Positions 12,535 to 24,768 of a stretch of 64,000 bases of DNA are shown here, in pieces (positions within the stretch are counted from its first letter, which is position 1; each line of letters begins with the position of its first letter). Made by a program: the position numbers and the translations under genes. The notes below the pieces were generated by a model, which was not told the origin of the DNA, ran no database searches, and was given only the letters and a program-made list of their open reading frames with translations. The DNA is from Gentiana macrophylla (Eukaryota; Streptophyta; Magnoliopsida; Gentianales; Gentianaceae): NCBI GenBank assembly GCA_026214975.1, contig JAOBSW010000827.1:28708-92707 (forward strand). Reading direction: 5' to 3'.

Positions 12535-13500
12535 ACAATAATATACAAGAAGTTGTAAACCCCCGTTTTGAGTAAACTTTACAATACAATTATATACAAA
12601 AAAGTTGTAAACCCTCATTTTACTGTACAAAATGTTGTAAACCCCTGTTTTGAGTAAACTCTACTATACAATTATATACAAAAAGTTGTAAACCCCCCTT
12701 TTGAGTAAACTCTACAATAATTATTATCAAAAGGTGTAAACCTCCATTTTGAGTGAACTCTACTATAATTATATACAAAAGTTGTTAACCCCCGTTTTGA
12801 GTAAACTCTAATACAATAATATAAAAAAAGTTGTAAACCCCCGTTTTGAGTAAAATCTAATATACAATTATTTATAAAAAGTTGTAAACCCCCGTTTTGA
12901 GGTAACTCTACTATACAATTATATACAAAAAGTTTTAAACCTCCATTTTGAGTGAAATCTACTATACAATTATATGCAAAAAGTTGTAAACCTTTATTTT
13001 GAGTGAACTCTAATACAATAATATAGAAAAAGTTATAAACCCCCGTTTTGAGTAAACTCTACTGTACAATTATTTACAAAAAGTTGTAAACCCCCGTTTT
13101 GAGTAAACTTTACTATAATTATATACAAAAAAGTTGCAACCTCCGTTTTGAGTGAACTTTACTATAATTAAATACAAAAAGTTGTAAACCCGCGTTTTGA
13201 GTAAACTCTAATACAATAATATAAAAAAAGTTGTAAACCCCCGTTTTGAGTAAACTCAACTATAATTATATACAAAAAGTTGTAAACCCCCGTTATGTGT
13301 GAACTCTAATACAATCATACACAAAAAGTTGTAAACCCCTGACTTGAGTAAACTCAAATACACAATTATATACAAAAAGTTGTAAACCCCTGTTTTGAGT
13401 AAACACTACTATACAATTATATACAAAAAGTTGTAAACCCCCGTTTTGAGTGAACTCTACTATAATTATATACAAAAAGTTGTAAACCCCCGTTTTGAGT
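12535..13500. repeat. Tandem segmental duplication in the satellite, copy 1
   Basis: A 966 bp segment starting in a truncated monomer (ACAATAATATACAAGAAG) is repeated immediately downstream at 13501-14468. Rare variants are shared in the same order: TTATTATCAAAAGG, GTTATGTGTGAAC, AATCATACAC and CCCCTGACTTGAG. I saw only a few differences, including a 2 bp insertion near 14029. Confidence 0.9.
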
Positions 13501-14468
13501 ACAATAATATACAAGAAGTTGTAAACCCCCGTTTTGAGTAAACTTTACAATACAATTATATACAAAAAAGTTGTAAACCCTCATTTTACTGTACAAAATG
13601 TTGTAAACCCCTGTTTTGAGTAAACTCTACTATACAATTATATACAAAAAGTTGTAAACCCCCCTTTTGAGTAAACTCTACAATAATTATTATCAAAAGG
13701 TGTAAACCTCCATTTTGAGTGAACTCTACTATAATTATATACAAAAGTTGTTAACCCCCGTTTTGAGTAAACTCTAATACAATAATATAAAAAAAGTTGT
13801 AAACCCCCGTTTTGAGTAAAATCTAATATACAATTATTTACAAAAAGTTGTAAACCCCCGTTTTGAGGTAACTCTACTATACAATTATATACAAAAAGTT
13901 TTAAACCTCCATTTTGAGTGAAATCTACTATACAATTATATGCAAAAAGTTGTAAACCTTTATTTTGAGTGAACTCTAATACAATAATATAGAAAAAGTT
14001 ATAAACCCCCGTTTTGAGTAAACTCTACACTGTACAATTATTTACAAAAAGTTGTAAACCCCCGTTTTGAGTAAACTTTACTATAATTATATACAAAAAA
14101 GTTGCAACCTCCGTTTTGAGTGAACTTTACTATAATTAAATACAAAAAGTTGTAAACCCGCGTTTTGAGTAAACTCTAATACAATAATATAAAAAAAGTT
14201 GTAAACCCCCGTTTTGAGTAAACTCAACTATAATTATATACAAAAAGTTGTAAACCCCCGTTATGTGTGAACTCTAATACAATCATACACAAAAAGTTGT
14301 AAACCCCTGACTTGAGTAAACTCAAATACACAATTATATACAAAAAGTTGTAAACCCCTGTTTTGAGTAAACTCTACTATACAATTATATACAAAAAGTT
14401 GTAAACCCCCGTTTTGAGTGAACTCTACTATAATTATATACAAAAAGTTGTAAACCCCCGTTTTGAGT
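13501..14468. repeat. Tandem segmental duplication in the satellite, copy 2
   Basis: Near-identical copy of 12535-13500, joined head to tail. A third start of the same truncated monomer at about 14468 is followed by different monomers, so the duplication is two full copies. Such high identity points to recent unequal exchange, or to assembly duplication. Confidence 0.9.
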
Positions 14469-17028
14469 ACAATAATATACCAAAAGTTGTAAACCCCCGT
14501 TTTGAGTAAACTCTACTATACAATTATATACAAAAAGTTGTAAACCCCCATTTTGTTGTACAAAAAGTTGTAAACCCCGTTTTGAGTATACTCTACTATA
14601 CAATTGTATACAAAAAGTTGTAAACCCCCGTTTCGAGTAAACTCTACTATAATTTTATACAAAAAGGTGTAAACCTCCGTTTTGAGTGAACTCTACAATA
14701 ATTATATACAAAAAGTTGTTAACCCCCATTTTGAGTAAACTCTAATACAATAATATACAAAAAGTTCTAAACCCCCGTTTTGAGTAAACTCTACTATACA
14801 ATTATTTACAAAAAGTTGTAAACCCCTATTTTGAGGATACTCTACTATACAATTATATACAAAAAGTTCTAAATCCTCGTTTTGAGTGAATTCTAATACA
14901 ATAATATACAAAAAGTTGTAAAACCCCATTTTGTGTAAACTCAACTATACAATTATATACAAAAAGTTGTAAACCCCTGTTTTGAGAAAACTCTACTATT
15001 CAATTATATACAAAAAGTTATAGAACCCCGTTTAATTGTACAAAAAGTTGTAAATCCCCGTTTTGAGTAAACTCTACTATACAATTATATACAAAAAATT
15101 GTAAACCCCTATTTTGAGTAAACTCTAATACAATAATATACAATATGTTGTAAACCCCCATTTTGAGTAAACTCTACAATACAATTATTTATAAAAAGTT
15201 GTAAACCCCCCATTTGAGTAAAATCTACTATAATTATATACAAAAAGTTGTAAACATCCGTTTTGAGTACACTCTACTATACAATTATATACAAAAAATT
15301 GTAAACCCCCGTTTTGAGTAATCTCTATTATATAATTATATACAAAAAGTTGTAAACCTCCGTTTTGAGTAAACTCAACTATAATTATATACAAAATGTT
15401 GTACACCCCCGTTTTGAGTACAATAACATACAAATAATTGTAAACCCCCGTTTTGAGTAAACTCTACAATACAATTATACACAAAAAGTTGTAAACCCTC
15501 ATTTTATTGAACAAAAATTTGTAAACACCTGTTTTGAGTAAACTATACTATACAATTATATACAAAAAGTTGTAAACCCCCGTTTTGAGTAAACTCTACT
15601 ATAATTATATACAAAAAGGTGTAAACATCCATTTTGAGTGAACTATACTATAATTATATACAAAAAGTTGTTACCCCCGTTTTGAGTAAACTCTAATACA
15701 ATAATATGCAAAAAGTTGTAAACCTCCGTTTTGAGTAAACTCTACTATACAATTATTTACAAAAAGTTGTAGACCCCCCGTTTTGAGGTAACTCTACTAT
15801 ACAATTATATACAAAAAGTTGTAAACCTCCATTTTGAGTGAAACTCTACTATAATTATATACAAAAAGTTGTTACCCCCATTTTGAGTAAACTCTAATAC
15901 AATAATATACAAAAAGTTGTAAACCCCCGTTTTGAGTAAACTCTACTATACAATTATTTACAAAAAGTTGTAAACCCCATGTGTTGTGGGAACTATACTA
16001 TACAATTATATACAAAAAGTTGTAAACCTCCGTTTTGTGTGAACTCTACTATAATTATATACAAAAAGTTGTAAACCCCCGTTTTGAGTAAACTTTACTA
16101 TACAATTATATAAAAAAGCTATAAACTCCCGTTTTGAGTAAACTCTACTATACAATTATATTCAAAAATTTGTACAGCCCCGTTTTATTGTACAAAAAGT
16201 TGTAAACCCCCGATTTGAGTAAACTCTACTATACAATTATATACAAAAAGTTGTAAACCCTTGTTTTGAGTAAACTCTAATACAATAAAATACAAAAAGT
16301 TGTAAACCCCTTTTTGAGAAAACTCTACTATACAATTATTTACAAAACATTGTAAACCTCCGTTTTGAGTCAACTCTACTATAATTATATACAAAAAGTT
16401 GTATACCTTCATTTTGAGTGAACTCAACTATAATTATATACAAAAAGTTGTTAACCCCAATTTTTTTGAGTAAACTATAATACAATAATATACAAAAATT
16501 TGTAAATCCCAGTTTTGAGTAAACTCTACTATACAATTATTTGGAAAATACCTCCGTTTTGAGTGAACTCTACTATATTTATATAAAAAAGTTGTAAACC
16601 CCCGTTTTGAGTAAAATCTAATACAAAAATATACATAAAGTTGTAAACCCCCATTTTGAGTAAACTCTACTATACAATTATATAAAAAAAGTTGTAAACT
16701 CCCGTTTTGAGTAAACTCTAATACAATAATATACAAAAAGTTGTAAACCCCCGTTTTGAGTAAACTCTACAATAATTATATACAAAAAGATGTAAACCCT
16801 CATTTTGAGTAAACTCTATTGCAATAATATAAAAAAAGTTGTACACTCCCGTTTTGAGTAAACTCAACAATACAATTATTTACAAAAAGTTGTAAACCCC
16901 CGTTTTGAGTATACTCTACTATACAATTATATACAAAAAGTTGTAACCACCCGTTTTGAGTAAACTCTACTATACAATTATATACAAAAAGTTGTATTGC
17001 CCCGTTTTATTGTACAAAAAGTTGTAAA

Positions 17029-17033
17029 CCCCC
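17029..17033 (+). repeat. Target site duplication, left (CCCCC)
   Basis: CCCCC, the C run of a satellite monomer, directly precedes the TG of the Copia 5' LTR and is repeated after the CA at 51127 (51128-51132). Five bases is the usual length for plant LTR elements. The C run is common in the array, so chance agreement is possible, but the flanking monomer halves fit together. Confidence 0.85.
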
Positions 17034-17907
17034 TGTTGGACTTATTTCTATGTTTTGATGATGAGTGCCAGACTAGCTGTTATAGTGCAAAGGCAAAAAG
17101 ATGTCTAGATCAAATGTATAGGTTTATTAGAGTTTGATTCATAAATAGGTTTGATCAAACAAGCATTTGTAATAAGTCTTGATTCATATCGGCCAGATGG
17201 TCAAATTTCAGTAGGGTAGATAGGTCAGTAGACTAGTCAGGAACCTCTTGAAGGCAGTGAGGGTGAGGCTCAAACTCGATTCTGAAGGCTAAGGGATCAA
17301 ACTTAGTAATTATAGTCAAGGATATGAAATCGAATTTAGGCAAGTCCGTGATGACTAAAGCGATTACATATACCTTTGTGTACAAGGTCTAAGTTCCATA
17401 AGTTGAATGATGTTTGGAACTTGGTTATATTCAAAAGGTGTAATCTAACTTCACAAATAAAAGTTAGATAAAAGAAGTCATTTGCATTGTATTTTATACA
17501 CAAACAAATTGGAGTTAATGAGATCGACATGTATTCCAATGATGATGAACTGCGATGATATACCTCGGTTAATTCAAGATTATATTGGAAGATTACATGG
17601 ATAAGGACACCAACTACCTCGACTTATCAAACAAATCAAAGGTGAGATTAAGCAGACGTTGGGATGATTGATTATTATCCAATGGATATAAGTCAAAGGT
17701 GGATATTTGCTTTGTCAAAAGGAATTACGGCGATTGTCGATCCTATGAATAGTGATGAGAATGCAAATCGAGATGGGACAAAGAACAAGGAGCGGTTACA
17801 TTTAAATTTCAAATACAAGTCACATGCATTCTTGCCTATAAATAGAGGACTTTCAACTCGAGAAACAAGATGATGAAAATTAACAAACTTTGAAGAGATA
17901 TTCTTGG
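17034..17907 (+). repeat. 5' LTR of the Copia element, left part
   Basis: Matches 49418-50300 of the 3' LTR from TGTTGGACTTATTTC to the word TTTGAAGAGATATT at 17890-17903. It then breaks off where the Gypsy element begins. Differences from the 3' LTR cluster at CAG/CTG-containing words, for example near 17215-17290 and 17515-17560. The left part carries the TATA motif at 17837. Confidence 0.92.
17837..17844 (+). promoter_or_regulatory. TATA box in the Copia 5' LTR (upstream copy)
   Basis: TATAAATA within GCCTATAAATAGAGG, a strong plant TATA context. The matching site in the 3' LTR is at 50233-50240. The Gypsy insertion begins 64 bp downstream, so it separates this promoter from the rest of the LTR and the gag region. 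Confidence 0.65.
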
Positions 17908-20413
17908 TGATGGCAGACTAAACCTAACCTTGGAAACGGCGCTTGAAAGGCGAGCGGACATTACCTAGGCTATCTGAGATCCTAACCGGCGATTGTACCG
18001 GGTCAAATTGTAGTGCTAGTCACGGTGAGTCAAGTCGTATTCCTCGAGGAAAACATGGTAATTCTTTTAAGTGGGGTTAAACACCAAGAAGCTATTATTA
18101 ACTCGATCTAAGTCGCATGTTTATAACATTTTCCTCGGGTTAGATCAGTTAGTAATGTTAGATGTTAGAGGTTAGTAGTGCAGTAAATAAAAAAATATAA
18201 AAATAGATAATATATATATTTTTGGATCTAGCCAAGAATACTTTACTGAATCAATATCTTTTTAGTAGAAATAAATGAGACAGATCTTCCTTTATTCAAG
18301 GTGTAAATTATATATGAATCGGTGTACTCCTAAGCTAGACAACTCCTCCTCACATGAGCGTATGAAATTGTCAAATGTCCATTGCATCAGTCCAAGGTCC
18401 ACAACCTGTTACGGTTTTTCTGAACAGTCCCGAGTACAAATCTACCTTTAGATAAAAAGGAGTCATTCCGTTCGTCAAACGGTCAATTTTATTTAAAAGG
18501 CTCCGGTTGTCAAAGCCGGACGATTCAACTTTCGGTTTAAGTTTCAATTAAGCTGATGATTTAACATTATTACGATCTCGAGTACAAATGTCAATAAAAT
18601 TTATCTTTCCCAAGACAAATCGCCTTTCGGTTAGGAAATCGGATTCCGTTGTCACGTTTTCACTCGCCAATTTTACCCTCCGGTCTTTCTATTTTAACGT
18701 TTCATTAAGCTACAGAAAGAAAGAGATTCATCATAATTGATTTTAATCATTATTACAGAGTCGATCATTCATTTTACCAAAAGATTAACTAATTGATTCA
18801 TATCTTGGCTAGATATATTTTTAGTTATACATAGATATATATATCGATTCTGTCAAAATGTCATGGATTAAGCAATTTGGAAGTTTTCCATAATATATAC
18901 ATCAAGATGACAAAATTCTATTACAACCAAATTTAGCCTTTCGATCCAAACACTTATCAAATTCTCACATATATATATAGATAGATATAATTATATAGAA
19001 CAACAAAAGTAAAACTCAATAAAATTACCCGTTTACTTGAGATCTAAGTTGTATTCTTGAAAATAGCAACCTTTCCAAAAGCATTTTCCTTCGATAATTT
19101 TCTCGAGCATTACAACATTACTACTATTACTTATTCAAACATATACATATATATATACATACATCGACATATGTATACATATACGGGCCCAAACTAAAAG
19201 ATAGATGAAATATATATATACGGATGTATATATATATTTTGGGGATGTGTGTGTATATATATATAGATATATCTATATATATATAAAGTGTGTACAAAAA
19301 AAAAGAAAGAAAGAAGAAAGGGACGAAGAAGAAGAAAGGAGGAAATAGAAAAGAAGGGGCGAGTTTATTTGATCTGTGAGTGTATCCTTATATAGGCAAA
19401 TGGGAGGAGCCGGACGGTCCTTGAATGAGCGGACGGTCCGGAATCATCATTGCTAATCATTTCGAATGCATGTGCTTGAATGTGCGTATGTATATAATTA
19501 TATATTAAACTTCTAAAATTCATATCTTAAGTTGTAGACCTCCAAAAATTATGATTCAAACGTCAAAATTAAGATCTCGGAAAACTCTTCAACTTTCATG
19601 AAGGACTCTTCTCCAGAAAACGCCGTCTTGATAAGCAAATTCATACTCGAGCGTTTTGCGGGATTTTTACGAAATTGAATCAATTAGCCACTTGACCACC
19701 ATTTAAGTTGTAGAAGTCCGATCTTCATAATTTAAATTGCATTGGAAAGCTTATATGAAGGTCTTCAACTTTCATTAAGAACACTTTTCGAGATAACGTC
19801 TTTTTGATGAGCCATTCGTATGTCGAGTCTTTTACGGGATTTATACTAATCCGAATTGATTAGTCAATTGACCATAACTTGAGTTGTAGACCTCCAATTG
19901 ACGTAATTCTTAGAAAAAGTGCGTTGGAAAGCTTATGTGAAGATCTACAACTTTCATTAAGAAGTCATCCCCTGAAAATGCCTCTAAGCTGGGTCAAATC
20001 TCAAAAATCGAAAATATGTAACGATTTTAAGTACTTAGAAAATTTGCTCCGTTGAACTTATAAACATGGCACCTTCTTCTAACCCTCTAAACACATCTTT
20101 TAGACAACTAGATAAAAACATGTCGCTTTAACCTCAATTACGTGGAATCTTGGTCAATATATAATCACGCAATGAACCACCAAAATACCAAGCGTAAATC
20201 CGAACCGATTTAAGTACGACACTCCGACTTCTTAAACCGGTACAAAAACTAATAAAAAAACTTACAAAAATACGATAATTTATATAATAACTACTACTTA
20301 TACATTTGAATAAAACTTAGTAATTTTGACTTGATTTGATACAATAATGCTCAAAATGGTATCAATATTGGGGTAAAATGTCGTAATAATGATCATAAAT
20401 TTATCTCTCATCA
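17908..20413 (-). repeat. Gypsy 3' LTR (LTR-A)
   Basis: About 2.5 kb, colinear with LTR-D at 35821-38304 and in the same orientation. On the minus strand it starts TGATGAGAGATAAATTTATG and ends near GTTTAGTCTGCCATCA. A TATA motif and GC-rich palindromes lie at 19388-19440. TA-rich microsatellites occur at 19140-19285. Confidence 0.92.
19388..19440 (-). promoter_or_regulatory. TATA box and upstream palindromes of LTR-A
   Basis: On the minus strand TATATAA (19394-19388) is preceded by two GGACGGTCC-type palindromes (19412-19420 and 19431-19439). The same layout occurs in LTR-B, LTR-C, LTR-D and the inverted LTR-E fragment, so it is likely a promoter module with a dimer-type binding site. The binding factor is unknown. 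Confidence 0.6.
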
Positions 20414-21206
20414 CAACCCCCTACTTAGCTTTTGGTCATCCTCGATCAAAACAAGCGATAAAACAAAATGAATAAGAGATAAATTCATGAAGATATAAGG
20501 TATAAGGAACAACTAGATAATACAACCATTAGAATTACAACCAGGCTTTAACCTCAATATAAATGTATAACAGAGTGTGTGTGTGACAAGCCTTTTCCAT
20601 TTCCACTATCCTCTCTTGAATAAATCAAGCAAAACACACAAATATCCATTTGCATGAGTCCTAATGACTTTCCTAGGTATAGCGATATGATTCCACACAA
20701 AGTTCTCCCGCGTACTTATTAGGATAATCCCTAAAGCATATCATTCAGTTTATACTGGGGATAGTCAGAAGATAACTAAGTTTTCAACCACATTTAAACT
20801 TTTTTTTTTTTTTATTTATTTATTTATTTATTTTTTTTCTTCATATGTGTAGCATATGCCCTCATTCCCAGCAATAGGACATTTCGTGATAACCCCTAAT
20901 TTGGACTACTATCATCAGCGATCGGGAGCTTTTAAACCTCATAGTGATATAGGGCGTTTCGTGATAACGCCCTACTGCACTCAAATCATTGGTAGCTACA
21001 ACCGACATATATATAGTTCATCTTATTTTGGTATTTTTCTTTTTATTCCACTTAACTTATATCCTTTCTATCACATTCAAACATTCAGATATTCACAGTA
21101 CACATTCAAAAGTTAGGTACTAAGTTACTGCAATTATCTATAGAATAACCACTAGGATACTGAATGGATACAGTTTAAAATTTTCGTTTCAATATCAAAG
21201 GCTTAC
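20414..21206 (-). other. Gypsy 3'-proximal internal tail, first copy, with polypurine tract
   Basis: Minus-strand AAGTAGGGGGTTG directly precedes LTR-A, as a polypurine tract should. About 400 bp of this tail (20414-20810) is repeated at 23185-23575 beside LTR-B. The stretch 20850-21010 contains two CATTTCGTGATAAC-type words and has an inverted counterpart at 26690-26830. A T-rich low-complexity run lies at 20800-20840. I see no supportable coding region. Confidence 0.75.
20951..20973. other. Short hairpin AGGGCGT/ACGCCCT
   Basis: A perfect 7 bp inverted repeat with a 9-base loop containing the TTCGTGATA part of the repeated word. The related words at 20879 and in the inverted copy near 26700 and 26780 keep the loop sequence but not the stem. 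Function unknown. Confidence 0.35.
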
Positions 21207-22179
21207 AATCTCTTTTTAGTAGAAATAAATGAGACAGATCTTCCTTTATTCAAGGTGTAAATTATATATGAATCGGTGTACTCTAAGCTAGACAACTCCT
21301 CCTCACATGGCGTATGAAATTGTCATATGTCCATTCCATCACCCAAGGTCCACAATCACATTACGGTTTTTACGAAGCAGGTCCGAGTACAAATCTACCT
21401 TTAGATAAAAGGAGTCATTCCGTTCGTCAAGCGGTCAATTTTATTTAAAAGGCTCCGGTTGTCAAAGCCGGACGATTCAACTTTCGGTTTAAGTTTCAAT
21501 TAAAGCGATGATTTAACATTATTACGATCTAAGTACAAATGTCAATAAAATTTATCTTTCCCAAGACAAATACGCCCCGGGTAGGAAATAGGATTCCGTT
21601 AATCAGACGGCCATTTTACCCTCCGGTCTTTCAATTTTAACGTTTCATTAAGCGCAGAAAGAAAGAGATTCATCATAATTGATTTTAATCATTATTGCGA
21701 GTCGATCATTCATTTTACCAAAAGATTAACTAATTTGATTCATATCTTGGCTAGATATATTTTTAGTTTAACATAGATATAGTATATATATATATATATC
21801 AAATTCTGTCAAAATGTCATGGATTAAATGGCTGGAAGTTTTACATAATAGCCTTCTGTCAAGATGACAAAACTCTATTAAAACCAAATTTAGCCTTTCG
21901 ATCCAAACACTTATCAAATTCTCACATATATATATAGATAGATATAATTATATAGAACAACAAAAAGTAAAACTCAATAAAATTACCCGTTTACTTTAGA
22001 TCTAAGTTGTATTCTTGAAAATAGCAACCTTTCCAAAAGCATTTTCCTTCGATAATTTTCTCGAGCATTACAACATTACTACTATTATTTATCAAAACAT
22101 ATATACATACATAGACATATGTATATACGGGCCCGAAAATAAAATAAAAAAGACAAAAGAGATGAAAAAGAAAATCTAG

Positions 22180-22242
<63 letters not shown>

Positions 22243-23184
22243 GATCTTCAAAGTAAAAGAAATGGAGCGAGAGAAAGAGGTGAAGAAGAAAGGGGCAAAG
22301 TTGCTCATGAATGATCTGCTGTATATATAGCCACAAATTGAAGTGCCGGATCGATCCGGCTTTTCACGGATTGATCCGGCCTTCTCTTTTAAATTCGTAT
22401 CTTCTGCGTCGACTTCAATCTTGATTTCGTTCCGTCAAGTAAATTTTAATTTTTACGCACGATCTCATAGAAGCGAACCACATGCAATCGACACCAAAAG
22501 TTTTAACGAGAAAATCCTTGGGCTCCAAGTATCGGACATAACTCGTCTCGTTATTCAAGATTGATTTACGCTTCATGATAAATCTTATCTTTTGTACACG
22601 AACACAAAGAAAGCGAACCACACAGTAATTTCGACAATAAAAGTCCAAAAGCACATGATATTTGCCTTTGTGGGAATTTATTTTATTAATATAAATAAAA
22701 TACAATAAAAATACCATAATTTATATAAAAATTACTACTTTCAAAGATCTACAACTTTCATGAAGGACTCTTCTTCAGAAAATGTCGTTTTGATGAGCCA
22801 TTTGTTCGTCGAAGATATATTTCGATTTCCACTAATACGAATCGATTGTCCACTTGACCACTTAAGCTTGTGGCACACTCTTATATCCCTAAAAACACCT
22901 CTTTTAGGCCTCAAAACGTGTCGTCACTCGGGGTTTTGGTCATCCTAAAGTTCTGCAATAAATTACCAAAATACCAAGCGTAGATCCGATACGACACTCC
23001 GGTTACTAAACCGGTACAAAACTTATAAAAACTTATAAAAATACGATAATTTATATAATAACTACTACTTATACATTTGAATAAAACTTAGTATTTTTGA
23101 CTTGATTTGATACAATAATGCTCAAAATGGTATCAATATTGGGGTAAAATGTTGTAATAATGATCATAAATTTATCTCTCATCA
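21207..23184 (-). repeat. Truncated and diverged Gypsy LTR (LTR-B)
   Basis: Similar to LTR-A from its TTTTTAGTAGAAATAAATGAG word (18258 in LTR-A, 21210 here) through to the terminal CTCTCATCA at 23184. The outer 350 bp of the LTR is missing. The promoter segment (about 22320-22740) differs in sequence from LTR-A yet retains a TATA motif and GC palindromes. A (TA)n run lies at 22180-22237. It belongs to a related but distinct subfamily or an older copy. Confidence 0.8.
22321..22380 (-). promoter_or_regulatory. TATA box and upstream palindrome of LTR-B
   Basis: A TATATA motif at 22322-22328 is followed (upstream on the minus strand) by the 14 bp palindrome CCGGATCGATCCGG at 22346-22359 and a related half-match at 22366-22380. 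The bases differ from the GGACGGTCC palindromes of LTR-A, but the symmetry and position are kept. Confidence 0.6.
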
Positions 23185-23673
23185 CAACCCTCTACTTAGC
23201 TTTTGGTCGTCCTCGATCAAAACAAGCGATAAAACAAAATGAATAAGAGATAAATTCATGAAGATAGAAGATATAAGGAACAACTAGATAATACAACCAT
23301 TAGAATTACAACCAGGCGTTAACCTCAATATAAATGTATAACAGAGTGTGTGTGTGACAAGCCTTTTCAATTTCCACTATCATCTCTTGAATAAATCAAG
23401 CAAAACACACAAATATCCATTAGAACTGACTACTAATGACTTTCCTAGGTATAATAATGTAGATTCCTCACAAAGTTCTCCCGTGTACTTATTAGGATAA
23501 TCCCTAAAGCATATCATTCAGTTTATACTGGGGATAGTCAGAAGATAACTATGTTTTCAACCATGCTTAAATTTTTTTTTCATAGAATACTAACATATCC
23601 GAACTCATTAATTTTCCCTTTAGAAAACCGATTAACCTAACATGATTTCGCTCTTAGAGTCGCTCGAACAACG
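23185..23673 (-). other. Gypsy 3'-proximal internal tail, second copy
   Basis: Bases 23185-23575 repeat 20414-20810 nearly word for word, again starting with the polypurine tract beside an LTR end. The similarity stops at a T run near 23575. The last 100 bp have no clear match in the window. No gene is seen. Confidence 0.75.
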
Positions 23674-24029
23674 ATGACAAACCCTCTGTATTGGAAACGG
23701 TCCTAACAACTAGGCGAATCACATAGCGATCCCAAAACCCTTTTCCCACATCTCACCGCAAAATGCATCTATAGGTTCGATATGTGTGACGATGAACTAA
23801 ATGATCAGTTTAATTCAAAGGCGTTGATTAAGTTTTAGGGCGTGGATTACTCATTAAAACATTATTTTCTGCATTACACAACTCCCGTTTAATCCCCTTA
23901 GGCGTTTTACTCGTTTTACATAATTCGACTATACGTACGTTTAGCTATTCATTTTGGCGATAATAACGGAATGATTAATGGAAATTATATTAACGATTGA
24001 AAAGTAAAAGCGAATTCATTTTTTTATAA

Positions 24030-24177
24030 GTACATATATATATTTATATATATATATATATATAGTTATATAGCTAATAATATATATATAAGTGCATAAA
24101 AGTAAATATACTATACATATATATATATAAGTGCGTAAAGGTAAATACGTAAGTAAATACGTAAGTAAATGCGTAAA

Positions 24178-24232
<55 letters not shown>

Positions 24233-24530
24233 CTAATTATAAAAGGAATAACTTAAAAAGAAATAAAAACAAAACAAACAAGAAAAGAAAAATATAGATT
24301 ATATATATATATATATTAGGTACATATATATATACTAGGTACATATATATATATATATATATATAATACGTATATATATATATATTATACTATATTTCTA
24401 TATATATAAATAGCTAATATAACATAAATAACATAAAAAGAAACAAAATAAAAAACAAAGGAAATATATATAGATTATATATATATATATATATAAGTAC
24501 GTATATGTATATATATATATATATATATAT
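24030..24530. repeat. TA-rich microsatellite cluster
   Basis: Several long (TA)n runs, the longest near 24180-24231 with others near 24300-24380 and 24475-24530, separated by A-rich spacers. Length is likely unstable between individuals and unreliable in the assembly. Confidence 0.9.
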
Positions 24531-24768
24531 CAATATGCTAAAAAAAAAACAAAACAAAACAAGAAAGTAATAATTTTATAAAATTACCCGATTACAACTG
24601 TTGATTCGAGATCGTAGTCTTCCGGACATTACAACTACTGACAACACCGAGCTACCGATAATTTCCGAGCATTATAATGATACTACTACCACTAAATTAT
24701 TTCCGGCATAATGCCGTTACTAAAACTAAAAATTAAAAAGAAATGAGGAGAAGATAGATATATATATA

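Larger units (their letters stand above)
2766..17028. repeat. Satellite array, block 1 (about 49-51 bp monomers)
   Basis: Tandem repeat of about 14 kb, close to 285 monomers. Core words are GTTGTAAACCCCC, GTTTTGAGTAAACTC and ATATACAAAAA. Two length classes alternate: a 51 bp form with CTACTATACAATTATATAC and 49 bp forms with CTAATACAATAATATAC or CTACTATAATTATATAC. Truncated forms of about 39 bp (GAGTACAATAATATAC) and 30 bp (GTTTTATTGTACAAAAA) recur at set places. The array is AT-rich with a short C run in each monomer. Short reading frames on the minus strand are a by-product of the repeat. No genes are seen. Confidence 0.97.

Noticed and set aside
3018..17000. Many short minus-strand reading frames with repeated FTQNGGLQLF-type peptides
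   Set aside because: They are translations of the satellite, change frame with each 49 bp monomer and have no start-site or domain support.
2766..17028. Regularly spaced repeats that could suggest a CRISPR array
   Set aside because: Units are directly adjacent with no unique spacers and the surroundings are plant retrotransposons; this is a satellite.
17664..17873. 69-codon frame in the Copia 5' LTR
   Set aside because: The equivalent frame in the 3' LTR is broken and LTRs are non-coding; chance frame.
20856..21116. 86-codon plus-strand frame in the Gypsy tail
   Set aside because: Runs over a repeated non-coding block with a hairpin; no domain and no equivalent frame in the inverted copy.
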